A DNA stretch of 64,000 bases from Protea cynaroides. Taxonomy: Eukaryota; Streptophyta; Magnoliopsida; Proteales; Proteaceae. The notes below the pieces were generated by a model, which worked only from the letters and a program-made list of their open reading frames with translations, was not told the origin of the DNA and did not search any database. The stretch lies in contig CM053268.1 of NCBI GenBank assembly GCA_028583415.1, forward strand, positions 14,382,055 through 14,446,054, read 5' to 3'. Positions 50,289 through 61,036 of the stretch are shown here, piece by piece (the first letter of the stretch is position 1; each line of letters starts with the position of its first letter). A program made the translations under genes and the position numbers.

Positions 50289-50379
50289 GAGACAATCATT
50301 TATACTTCATGTAGGCACGTTAACCGATGTTATTTTCAAATTTTCAGGTCATTCTGTAAAAAAAATACTGTCTTTTCTA

Positions 50380-50660
50380 TGCAGGGTTGATGGTGGGGGT
50401 TGATGGTATGTCCGACCCTCAGTATCCGACCCTGGGAATCACATGTTCTTCCCGAGAGCCGAGGGTCGATGCGGGGGTCGATGGGTGTCCGACCCCCAGG
50501 TGCGACCCCTGGTTTACTGTCAAGTTCCCGAGAGCTGGGGGTCGATGGATGTCCGACCCCCAGGTGCGACCCCTGGTTTTCTGTCAGATTCCCGAGAGCT
50601 GGGGGTCGATACGGGGGTCGATATGGTGGTCGATGGTCCTAGTCGAATTGTCCGATCCCC
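50380..50660. repeat. GGTCGA palindrome cluster in the D leader
   Basis: Repeated cells 'cccgagagctgggggtcga' and 'tgtccgacccccaggtgcga' with a step of about 70 bp. GGGGGTCG and CGACCCCC pair over short spacers. The same vocabulary is seen in the LTRs of the family. It lies just upstream of the gag start. Confidence 0.85.
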
Positions 50661-50816
50661 AGACCAAAAATCAGATTTTTAAGGTCCGATTCTAGTTTCA
50701 TTTCCCATTATTCCTTCCCCGTTTCGACTCGTCTCCCACCTCTGAGTTGCTACAGTGCCACTTCGCTATATTGGTCATTTCAGTTCCGTGTTTCAATGTC
50801 TACATCATTCTTACAG

Positions 50817-51258
50817 GTATGTTTTCTCATTTTTACCTGTTTTTAGGTTTCCATTTCTAGGTTTTCGCCCATTTATCTTGTATTTTTCAAATCAAACTTT
50901 TTCCAACCATAAAAATTTGATTTTTAGTGGGGGCTTTTGTTATTGGTGTCTCGAGGAGCGAAAGCCCTCAAAATTTTTTGAGTTTCATCGGTTGGTTATC
51001 GAGAAACTTGGATTTTGCTCTTTTTGCCCTAATTTGTCGAAATTTTTGATTTCTCGCAATTTCTTCAAATTGGATTCCATTAGTTAGGATTTTCTACTAT
51101 GTGAGTGTTGTAGGATGGTTTAGAACCTACGTAAGTCCTCCTGCCCACGTGTGTGGGTGACAAGTGAGGCTTTTGGCCAAACTTACGTCATTATAATGTC
51201 AAAATTCAGCTTTTTCTGCCCTACTAACATACTTATCTGTTTTCTTTCTTATTTGCAG
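50817..51258 (+). other. Probable 5' UTR intron of the antisense gene in D
   Basis: The donor ACAG|GTATGTTTTC at 50816/50817 is a strong plant-type site. The acceptor TTTCTTATTTGCAG ends at 51258 after a T-rich tract, five bases before ATG 51264. The other copy has an equivalent acceptor (TTTTGCAG) five bases before its ATG at 17917. The 442 bp between are T-rich, as plant introns are. The promoter and start of exon 1 are not identified. Confidence 0.55.
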
Positions 51259-51263
51259 ATATT

Positions 51264-52561
51264 ATGGCCCGTACCAAAGTACCCAGAGTTTGTGATCCTC
51301 TTCGTTTTCGCTCTAACGAAGCCGAGGCACAGTATGCCCACTACGCTCGCAAGAAAGTGGAGGGTGGTCGTATGGTGAACTTGGCTGAGTTGGCCCTGTT
51401 CAATGTGGAGAGAGCATTTGGTGATATGGGTTGGCTCCCAGTCATCACTTACGACGCATGCACCCATCCGGATTTGGTACGCCAGTTTTATTGTAACCTC
51501 CAGGTGGTGGGGGATTACAATGATGTTGAGAGGGGTCACGAGTTGCGCATCACAAGTTACGTTAAAGGGGTGAACATCTCGTTTGACTATCGTCAGCTGG
51601 CCGACCTACTGGGCATCTCATATGACGGCCCCATGGTTTTCTGTGCTCTTGGAGAGCCCCAGTTCTTCTCTTTACAGATGAGGGCCGAGATCGATAATCA
51701 GCTCCTACGTCTTGATCGTTGGCAGATGAGGGCATGCTATATGCGTCCAGCTCCACGGGTATTTGCAAGATTATTCAGCATAATCTGATCCCGCAGAGTG
51801 GCCATTACGAGAGGGTTTCCCAGCTGACCCAGTATCTTCTGTACAACATTTGCACTAGACAGCCCATCTGCCTTCTGTACATCATTATGCGTACTATGAT
51901 CACTGCTACGTTGCCCAGTCACACTGGCAACCTTCCATACGGACGTATGACCACTACGCTACTTACCCACCTGGGGGTTGATTTAGTGGATGAGAAGATT
52001 CAGGAGAAGTCCTTCTCGTCGCCTCTAGATTGGGAGGCTATTTGCAAGATGGGCATGCGGGATGCCCAGGTCAGTGATGAGGAGAGAAACGCGATGGAGC
52101 GCCCTTACACTCGCGTAGAGATAGCTGACGCTGAGGCAGCTGCCGCCACCGCTGGAGTTCATACGGATCCTGCTGATGATGATTACTGTATGTACATGGA
52201 TGTAGACTCTATACCAACTCCTTCCCCTACACATGCGGTTGGGGCTAGTACTTCATATGCGGCTGGTCCTTCCCACGCGGCTGGTCCTTCACACCCACCT
52301 CCTGATAAGATGGAGATGTTGCATGAGATCAGAGAGGCTCAGCACAGATCTAATATGAGGATGGGGGAGTTACTAGACGCTCAGCGTGTGAGAGTGGATG
52401 AGCTCATAGTGGTTCAGCGTGTGACTGATCAACGGGTAGTCGATCTTACCGCTAATCTTCGGACGACCCAGACTCAGATAGCCTGGTTGACTAGAGTCTA
52501 CGCGGAGGATTATGACAGAGATCGTGAGGCACCGCCTCCTCCTTCACCTCCAGCTTCATGA
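51264..52561 (+). pseudogene. Antisense extra ORF of the Del/Tekay family (copy 2, in D)
   Basis: Opposite to gag-pol of D and between its 5' LTR and gag. The first frame runs 51264-51788. A one-base loss near 51769 moves the reading to the second frame, open to TGA at 52559-52561, about 433 residues in all. Order: basic N-terminus; conserved block FNVERAFGDMGWLPVITY; DLVRQFYCNL; ITSYVKGVNISF; LADLLGI; PQSGHY; NLPYGR; acidic region; then a coiled-coil-like segment with repeated AQR/VQRV; and a Pro-rich end. It has no membrane segment or enzyme motif that I know. Copy 1 (17917-19138) matches throughout, with many differences at third codon positions. Similar proteins are, to my memory, called 'putative plant transposon protein'. 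Its role for the element is unknown. Confidence 0.8.
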
Positions 52562-52589
52562 TTGTACTTATTTTCTTTCTTTGTACCAT

Positions 52590-52621
52590 AGAGTAACTGT
52601 CCGGGTTGTGGACTGTACTCT
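52590..52621. other. Conserved hairpin beyond the antisense ORF (copy 2)
   Basis: AGAGTA/TACTCT outer stem and GTCC/GGAC inner stem around GGGTTGT. Counterpart at 19176-19209 with a compensatory A-T to G-C pair. Confidence 0.6.
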
Positions 52622-52827
52622 GCTTTTAGCTATTTGTATACGTTTGTTTCTCTCTCATTGTATTTAAAATTATTCTTCCATTAATAGATGCATTATTGTC
52701 TTTTCAAATTTGGTCTCAAACATCACTTGTGCTTATAGTGTGTTAATATTACAGTTTTTACTTTTATCCTATCTCAGTTCACAATTCGTCGTGAATGTAT
52801 GCTAGTTTAGCGGACACGGTCTGAGAT

Positions 52828-52839
52828 GCTCTGATACCA
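52828..52839 (-). other. Primer-binding site of D, tRNA-iMet type
   Basis: Minus-strand TGGTATCAGAGC, three bases from the 5' LTR end. Confidence 0.9.
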
Positions 52840-52842
52840 AGT

Positions 52843-55086
52843 TGTCACACCCCAATTCCACACTATTCAGAATGGTGTGATGAACCGCTAGCAAACCAAC
52901 GGTTCAACCAGGATCTCATACAGATGGTATCTGGCTGATCTAAACCTCATACATCCACATTCATAATCAGAGTAAATACACAATAGCAGAATTCTTATAG
53001 TAAAATGAACTGAAAATCTACTGTGATATTAATATTTAAATAGTAAATTATTCTATATCAACTGAGACATAAATAAATATCAAATACATGTCCTTAATAA
53101 ATCCAAATAAAAAAAACTAAAAATCTAATCGAATACACATGAGTTGCACTCGCAAGAGGAGTCCTGTGCATCCACTGCATCTTCAACTTCCATCGCCGCC
53201 ACGTTCTCGTACACTGGAGCATTTATATAATCGTCGACGGTAATACCTGCATCAACTAAAAATATTCGACGTCGAGGGGTGAGCATACATCATGGCTCAG
53301 TGAGCAAAAAAAATGCAACAATACATATGCATGCAGTCAATTCATATCTTTAGTCTGGTAAATAAGTTTGCAATGTGCTATAGAAAGGATAGGTGGCCGC
53401 CGCACCTCTATACACGAGTGTGTGAAAACGCCCAATGAAAATGGCACCGTCGCCCCACATGCACCCAGAATGGCACAATATACACCCCATGAAAAATGGT
53501 CATGGCTGTACCGGTTGATACCATACCAACAAATAAATCCCTACTGGCTAGGGTTGCAAACTGTGCTCACAACTAACCAATCCTAATGCCAAACAGTGTA
53601 TCCAAGGCCTCACCCTAGCATCCCTTAGAACATCCATAGAGATAGAGCTAATGCCCCCCGGTAGAGTCAGAGACTACAAGGACCGAGACCACCTCCCCTG
53701 ATACTCTACGACATAATAGTTCTGCTAAGGTAATGGCGATACGATGATGTCAGTGGACATGACTTGAGTAGAACCATGGCACAATATACCCCGATGAAAA
53801 CGGCATCGAAGTACTGGTTGATACCATCCCTACCCGCACCATATACACTGGCCAAACACAAACATTCACATGCCTATTCCTATCATCATCATCATCATCA
53901 TCATGTCATAAACAATAAAGTAAATATGCATGAACAAATATTAGAAAAATATTGGATGACATGTTGAATGCACATACAAGCATACACGCATAGAATCAAT
54001 ATGGCATTGGACTCAAGAAATAAAAACAATTTATTATTAATCAATTAGTTTAGGTCTTGTTCCCTCACCTTAGCTTGTTAATAGATCCTCTTTCAAGCTT
54101 TAGAATCACCTTTATATTGTTATTATATTGGTAGAAGACCTAACAAAGTCGATAGAATTCAATTAGAATTAATTTCAAATTTAAAAACCATACTGTTAAC
54201 TGGGGGTCGGAGGTAGGGTCGGAGTAATGATCGACCTTGGATGCGACCATCCCTATTCTGGACTTCCCGAACACTGGGGGTCGATGCTCAGGGTCTGGTA
54301 GGGTCGATTGGCCATCGACCCCCCATGCGACCCCCTGTGGGTTTTAGTCGATTTTCTTCCTTTCAGTCCATTCTTCATGTTTGGGGTCCTATGGCTTGCT
54401 CCTACAGTCCATTCTACACATATTCTATGGTCTAAAATCATGAATCATTCACCTATATAGCTTTCATGAATTCCTCCATGGTTTTCCATGAAAACCTAAC
54501 CATGGGTTGATGTTTGGGTTTCTCCGAGATCATACTCTCTTCATTATCTAGCCTAAGGTCTATAGAAACTCATGGAATTAGTATCCATACCTGAGAAGAA
54601 TACTCCTTCTCTGCAACTCTTCTCCTTTTTGCTTTCTTCTCTTCCTTACTTTTCTTCTCTTTCTCTCAATTCAATTAGGATTGTAAAAGGAGTGAAAGAG
54701 GCTTAGAGACGTCCTATTTATAGAGTAGAAACTCCTAAAATAAGTCCCATTGAGATTTGGAAAGAGTCCAACTGAAATTAGGAAACTTTCCTAATTTCTG
54801 TTTCTGGCGGCAACTGGGGGTCGATGAGGGGGTCAATGATCCCGTCGACCCCTGGTTCCTACAGTGTCTGACCCCCCTGTAAAACTGGGGGTCTGACTTT
54901 TTGGTCTTGGGGGGTCCGACCCTCCCTTGCTGGGTATGCAACCCTCCCCTTAATTTAAGTGTTTTTGGGTCCGTTTAATACCTGGGATCACGATCTCCTT
55001 CACGCCCTTGGTCCATTTTGCTCAACCATGATGGGTAGAACTGGTTCAAGGTGGTAAGACCGGGTTAGTTTGATACGGGTCTTACA
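52843..55086 (-). repeat. 5' LTR of D
   Basis: 2244 bp, TGTCACACC...GGGTCTTACA in window order, partner of 43162-45423. Small frames at 53368-53967 and 54241-54441 recur in the partner LTR and are not genes. Confidence 0.93.
54714..54722 (-). promoter_or_regulatory. TATA box in the 5' LTR of D
   Basis: Minus-strand TATAAATAG, about 365 bp from the LTR start; it would drive gag-pol. Confidence 0.7.
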
Positions 55087-55951
55087 TAATCAGTGGTACC
55101 AAGGTCTGGCCAATTGGATTACCGAATTCGATGAAATTGAAATAGAATATTAATCCGTTGTCCTTATTAGGGATGGTTAGCAAAAGCGATTCATAGATGA
55201 AAAAACTAGTAAATTTCTTCTTGACCATGGTATCTAAGTCTTGACAGAGATTTTCTGTTGGTTTTTCAAAATCGACGTGTTAACAATGACAGATTCGACA
55301 CATCGAGCTTACTTAATGGAGGGTTTATAGTGACCGTCTACTATGATGTAGAACAGGTGTATACATACCTCATACTCCTAATGAGTGAGAGTTCAAGATG
55401 CTCATCGTGTAAATTCTAACATGTTGACCAATCAAGGACAAAAATGGACAGAAATTCGACGTCTCGAACATGGATGTCATGGCTAAGCAGATTTTACATG
55501 GTCGGTTCAGGGATGAACCCAAAATAACAAGCATTGGGCTATAATCTGGGATAGGACAGAAAAGGTCACCTTGACAAGGACGGGGTAACTAATCACCGAA
55601 TGCACGATGAATAATGGGCCCCCAATCCCTTTATATACTATGTTGCAAGGATCCAAGCAACGTGGAGTAGCATAACGCATTCTCAGGCAGACCCAAGAAA
55701 CGCTTGTTAGAGGCTGCTCGTCGATCGTGGTCTCACAAAGTACAGGCCAAGGTTGTGTGTTTCACCTAGCAGGTTGCCCCATCTGCATGAGACCCAATTC
55801 GACTACTCGCACGAATGTGTGACAGAATCCATTCCCCCCAAAGCAAATTTAAACAAGCATAAATATAGTATCCTAAAAGCTAGCATCCAATTCACAGAAA
55901 GAAATTTTTTATTTAGGAGTCTGACGTTTATATCCCCAGTGAAGTTGCCAC
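55087..55951 (-). other. Leader (5' UTR side) of element E
   Basis: Begins with the duplicated taatc. About 860 bp up to the right LTR, with no recognisable coding sequence. In element-sense direction it is the region directly after the primer site. Confidence 0.6.
55933..55950 (-). other. Primer-binding site of element E (tRNA-Arg-like)
   Basis: Minus-strand TGGCAACTTCACTGGGGA one base from the LTR. It resembles the TGGCGACTC..CTGGGGA site I associate with Ogre/Tat elements, with changes. The tRNA identity is an inference. Confidence 0.5.
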
Positions 55952-58900
55952 TGTGAGGACAAAGATGGAAAATTTAGAAGTCGCCACCTAGATTAAGGTC
56001 TAGGACCTTAGAAATGTGAAATCTCACCCTAAGGTAAAACTTCAATTGACTCATAACCCTTAGATTGGATTTTTGGTCCATCAGAGATTGGGTAAGCATC
56101 AGGTTATGATTATGGAAAGGGGTTAGGCACCCAAACCGCTCGATTGAAATCGGTCTTCGATACCTTTCCTATGCTAGACTCTATCTGTTAAATCGAACCA
56201 AACCAAGTGGTTTGATATCATTGAACCAAATCTGTATCCATCAGATTGCCTACGTATTACGAAATTATTTCGAAAATCAGGTTCACCATCGTAGTTCAGG
56301 TGTGATTAAAGTTTATGGTTGTGATTTATGCTTGTGCATGATTAAATTCATTGTTCAAGTTGAAATTTATGCTTGAAAGGATGAGAAAACCCTATGGGTT
56401 AGGATCTGGATAGTCCATGTGGACTGATAGATAGTCCTAGTGGATCTAAGAATAACCCTATTTGGGTCAAAATATGGATAACCCATTCTGGGTTGGAATG
56501 TGGATAACCCTATTTGAGTTGAAATATGGATAACCCTATCTGAGTTGGAATGTGAATAACCCTATTTGGGTTAGAATGTGGATAACCCTATCTGGGTTGA
56601 AATTTGGGTAAATATCCTAGAGGATCTATGGATAGTCCGAGTGGACTAAGGTGTGGATCCGAATTTGGGATTCTCCCAAATGGTCTACGTATCCTAGGGT
56701 TTGCCCTAGGAATCAGAATCCACGTAATTCGGGCTCTAGGTAACCCTATTTGGGTCAAAATATGGGTAAATATCCTAGTAGATCTATGGATAGTCCGAGT
56801 GGACTAAGGTGTGGATTCGAATTTGAGTTTCTCCCAAATGGCCTACCTATTCTAGGGTTTACCCTAGGAATCAGAATCTGTGTAGTTCGGGCTCTGGATA
56901 ACCCTATTTGGGTCAAAATATGGATAAATATCCTAGTGGATCCATGGATAGTCCGAGTGGACTAAGGTGTGGATCTGAATTTGGAATTCTCCCAAATAGC
57001 CTACGTATCCTAGGGTTTGACCTAGGAATCAGAATCTACGTAATTCGAAATGATAACCTGTTCTAGGTTAGAATGTGAGAACCTATTCTAGGTTTAGGGT
57101 TTAGAACCTATTCTAGGTTTAGAATTGAGAACCTATTATAGGTTTAGGGTTTACTGAGAGGTAGAAATCATCCTGAGTGACACTTTTCATCCTGAATTCA
57201 AATTTTGGAAGGTTTGGCAAAGCATTCTCTTTCTTTATTAAGATTTTATTAAGATTCTTATTATTCCCATTATGCCCTTCTCAAGAATGTGTGTGTTAAA
57301 TGCACGTCCCCACACCTAATATGTTTGCTAGGTGTACAGATATGACAGTTCAACTAGGGTGCAACATAATTTAAATTATTACCAAAAAAGGAATATTCTA
57401 AGCATGGCATGTATGATATTTATGGTAATTATCACAACATATAGTAAGATTATGAAAATCTCCCTAATATGGTATGTATTGCAAATAAAGCAATAACGTA
57501 ATATGGTAAGATCTAAGCATGGCAAGATCTAATATGGCAAGATCTAATATGTAAGTTCTAATATGCATCTATATATCAATATGGTAAGTACCAATCATAG
57601 AATGCATATATGACATGAATTTTTCAAAAAAGAAAAAATCTTTTATGCTATTTTCTAAGCATAGTAAGACTTAAAAATAGTAATTATTAAGATTTTACTA
57701 AAATATGGTAAAAATTTATCTATTTTACCAAAAATAGCAATACATGGAATGTGGCAAACATGATATGCACAATCCAAACAAAGCATATGAATGCTCCAAA
57801 TATAGACATTTATCTAAATATGACAGAATTCACTTAAACAATCATTGATGTTATAATGAATGAGACATTAAAGAAACCCTTTTTTTGAGAAGTGTAAAAT
57901 TATCAAAAAAAAAAATATATATGTTCAATGTTCTTTGAAAAAATTATAATTTTTATGAAGAAATTTGGGAAGATTAACGACTCAAAACTGTCAAAATTGT
58001 GACACAAGGTTTCAAATAATGGACAAAACTATGAACTGTATTCAGATTTTGTCACATTATACAAGAATGACCATAAGTAGGTCTTTTGAAACTCAAATCA
58101 AGCTCAACTTTTTTTCATAGAAATATGACTTAATATTTTATATTTCATATGAAGGAGTTGAATCCCAAAAGAAAACAAAAATAGGTCAAAGATATGCCCT
58201 AAGACCAAACATGTGCACTGGGCAAATCTGTTCCAGATTTTTGACCAGTTGCACCATAAATTCCAAATAAAATTTCAATCTTAATGAAAATTAAAAACAG
58301 ACATATGTTTATGTAGATAACTGTCTGATCTAAAATTTCATCAAGAAAAATAAGTTAAAACAGTATATTTTCTTTGTGAAAAATGATTCTTTTCAATCAT
58401 GCAAATCAGTACAACATGACAAATTCAAAATCAGAGCACTATGTACTTAAAAAATGATATCAATTCAATAAAAAATTAAAAAGATACAAAACTAGTGCCA
58501 TTTTTTAGAAGACTTTCATATCTAAAAAGTTCATATTAAGTGGATTTTCTGATTATGGTCATAAGACCTTTGTCTAGAGACTTTTTGATGGAGGATTGCA
58601 TTACATCCGAGAAAAACAACAATGTCAAAGACAAATTTTTGATATATTTTTCCAATTCCAAATGGAACGAAATTTTTAGGGTAGTATTCTAACATATCAG
58701 AGAGACTTCCATAAAAAATTGGGCTTCAAAATCTTTGAAAAAAAACATGTGATGTACCGTCCTAAGTTTGAATCCTAAATCTAGAAATTTCAGATTAGAA
58801 AACCACTTTATGAAATTTACAAAAAATATCAAACATCATTGTATATCATTCAAAACTTCATCATTGAATATCTTAGACAAATTATCATTCATGAAAAATA

Positions 58901-60896
58901 CTAGACATAGTCATCATAACATTAACAAGCATGTAATAGAGCATTCATGATTGAGATTTCATGGAAATTAGCCTTTTTCAAGTAAAATTGGCATTCGAGT
59001 ATTCTAACGACCTCTAAATTTGTTTAAAGTACTAACCTTGTGCTCAAATCGAGCGAAACCATCGATGAAGGATGATTGGAGATTGTATCAACCCCTTTTA
59101 ATGCAAATCCTCCTTCTCCTCTCTTCTGCTTCTCTCTCTCTTCTCTTTCTCTCTATTCTTCTTCTCTTTTCTTTCTTTTTTCTTTTCTTCTCTCTTTCTT
59201 TCTCCCTCTCTCACGTTTTCTCTCTCTCACTCACGTCCTCCTCTCTTTATCACGTTCTCCTCTCTCTATGGTTTGGAAAAAGGACCTTCCTCTCTCTTCT
59301 CTTGCCTATTTATACTTTTTCTTTCCCCTTCTAGAAGATCCTTCTTTCCTTTCTTCTTTTTCTAGAAAATCTTTTTTTCTTCCTATTTTTCTTCTTTCCT
59401 TTCTTCTCTTCCTTCCCTTTTCTCTTCTCCCTCTCTATTCCACACGTTTTCTCTCTCTCCCTCTTCTAGAAAATCCTCTCTTCCTCTTTCTTTCTTCTCT
59501 CTTCCTTCATTTTCTTCTTTTTTTCTTCTAGAAAATCCTTTCTTTCCATTTTTTTTCTTTTTTCCTTTCTTTTCTTCCTTCCCACGTTTTTTCTTCTTCC
59601 TTTCTTTTCTTTTTCTCCTTCTTCTTCTAGAAAATCCCTTCTCTCTTTCCTTCTTCTAGAAAATTCCTTCTCTCTTTCCTTTCTTTCTTCTTTCCTTTTC
59701 TCCTTCCTTCTTTTCCTTCCTTTTTTTTCTTTCTCCCTCTCTTTTCACGTTTTCTTTCTTAGAAAACATTTCCTTTTTTTTTCTTCTTTTTTTCTTTTTC
59801 TCTTTCCTTCCTTTTTTTTTTCTTTCTCCCTTTCGCTTTCCTATGGCCTCTCTTTCCTCTCTCTTTCCTATAATATATATGTATATATATATATATATAT
59901 ACAATAATATATTATACATTATACACATATAAAAGAAATGCATGCGTATGACTGACGTAACTTGATCGGATTGGTCTCGGGCCGACGGGCACTAAGTTAG
60001 ACTAAGGCCGGTTTGGACTAAGATTGACATTTCATAGTCCATTTTTGTCACCATTCCATATGGAATTTTTCGATAGTATCTATTCTAAATTTTCTACGTT
60101 CACTTTGTAGAACATTAAAAATGAAGAATATTAGAACTTAAATCATCTCATTTGGAAATGAAATGGCCAACTTATAAATTTTTGAAGTTTAAGTTGGCCA
60201 ATTATTGATAATTTGGCTGACCATTCTGCATGGGATCCTTCAGAGACTTCTACTTGAGATTTTTTTTATGTCCACTTTGTAGATATGGGGTGATCAAAAT
60301 ATAAATTTTCGAAGATTAAATGACCATTTGCATGTGTAATTTTGCATGGGACCCTTCGGAGACTTCTACCTGAGATTTCTTACACCCACTTTGTAGAACA
60401 TTACAAATGAATAATAATGGCCTTGGAATCATCTGAATCCGATGTAGAACGACAAAGATATGAAGCTTTGAAGTTCTAACGATAATTTTTCATGAAAGCT
60501 TGCATGGGGCCCACTGGTGACTTCTACCCAGGATTTTTCACGTCCACTTTGAAGAGGACTGAAAATAAAGAATATTGGCCTTTGAATCATCTGATTCCGA
60601 TATCGGATAACCAAGATATGATGTCTTGAAATTTGAATGATAATACATGTATGATACGATAATTATGTAAATGTCCTTGCATCTTCAAACTACGATATCT
60701 TCCTTGTTTAACGTCAGAATTTGATGATTCTGGTCTCATTTCGAAGATAATTTCACGACCTATTCATCCAAGTAGGTAATATCCAATGACCCTACTGTGG
60801 GGTTCATTAGAGAATCACCAACCTTTGGGTTAAAGGTCGAAAACCTGCCATATTGGTTCACTTATGCTGAGGGTGGCAAAAATGGGATGCTTACAA
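55952..60896 (-). repeat. 5' LTR of element E (subtype I)
   Basis: 4945 bp, TGTGAGGAC...GATGCTTACA, partner of 21760-26784, with the same hairpin zone (56380-57170), AT-rich middle, pyrimidine zone (59090-59870), short (TA)n and sub-repeats. It is followed by target ataac and the copia C-terminus. Confidence 0.9.
59306..59314 (-). promoter_or_regulatory. TATA box in the 5' LTR of E
   Basis: Minus-strand TATAAATAG; would direct the genomic RNA of E. Confidence 0.6.
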
Positions 60897-61029
60897 TAAC
60901 ACCATTGAGACTCCTTATATCAGGAGTAAGGATCAGCTTGCAGATGTGTTCACCAAAGCTCTACCCAAAAAATCCTTTCACAATATGTTGATCAAGTTGA
61001 CCTCCGATGATATCTTCGCCCTAACTTGA
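60897..61029 (+). pseudogene. pol: copia polyprotein C-terminus (end of RNase H region)
   Basis: Starts in the duplicated ataac and reads NTIETPYIRSKDQLADVFTK, then ALPKKSF and a stop at 61027-61029. DQLADVFTKAL is the standard end of copia polyproteins. It continues the frame broken at 21759, 39 kb upstream. Confidence 0.93.
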
Positions 61030-61036
61030 GGGGGAA
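61027..61036 (+). other. Polypurine tract of copia
   Basis: TGAGGGGGAA overlaps the stop codon and abuts the 3' LTR. Confidence 0.85.

Larger units (their letters stand above)
43162..55086 (-). mobile_element. Element D: near-complete Del/Tekay-like Ty3/gypsy retrotransposon
   Basis: 11.9 kb, minus strand, flanked by exact taatc duplications (43157-43161, 55087-55091). 5' LTR 52843-55086, iMet primer site 52828-52839, leader with an opposite-strand ORF, gag (50288 down to about 48978), pol (48909 to 45419), polypurine tract and 3' LTR 43162-45423. The order protease-RT-RNase H-integrase is Ty3/gypsy. The integrase tail ends in a chromodomain-like VTWISRGIEEITWEEE segment, and LTRs are over 2 kb, as in Del/Tekay chromoviruses. 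The two LTRs look very similar by eye, so D is among the younger insertions. Confidence 0.93.
21760..60896 (-). mobile_element. Element E: Ogre/Tat- or LARD-like, ~5 kb LTRs, no coding domain
   Basis: Ends are T(A/G)TGAGGAC and GCTTACA, flanked by exact ataac duplications (21755-21759, 60897-60901) within copia RNase H. LTRs are 5025 bp (21760-26784) and 4945 bp (55952-60896). Orientation is minus: a primer-like site abuts the right LTR and a polypurine tract AAAGAGGGGCATC abuts the left one. Without nested insertions the interior is about 9.9 kb, without gag or pol recognisable in any frame, and largely minisatellite arrays. Long LTRs, the polypurine string and tandem repeats near the 3' side fit the Tat/Ogre group; lack of coding fits a LARD. 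Three insertions lie inside it. Confidence 0.85.

Noticed and set aside
51719..51800. A very short intron joining the two frames of the antisense ORF
   Set aside because: The only GT...AG pair that would fit is about 23 bases, too short for a plant intron; a one-base loss explains it better.
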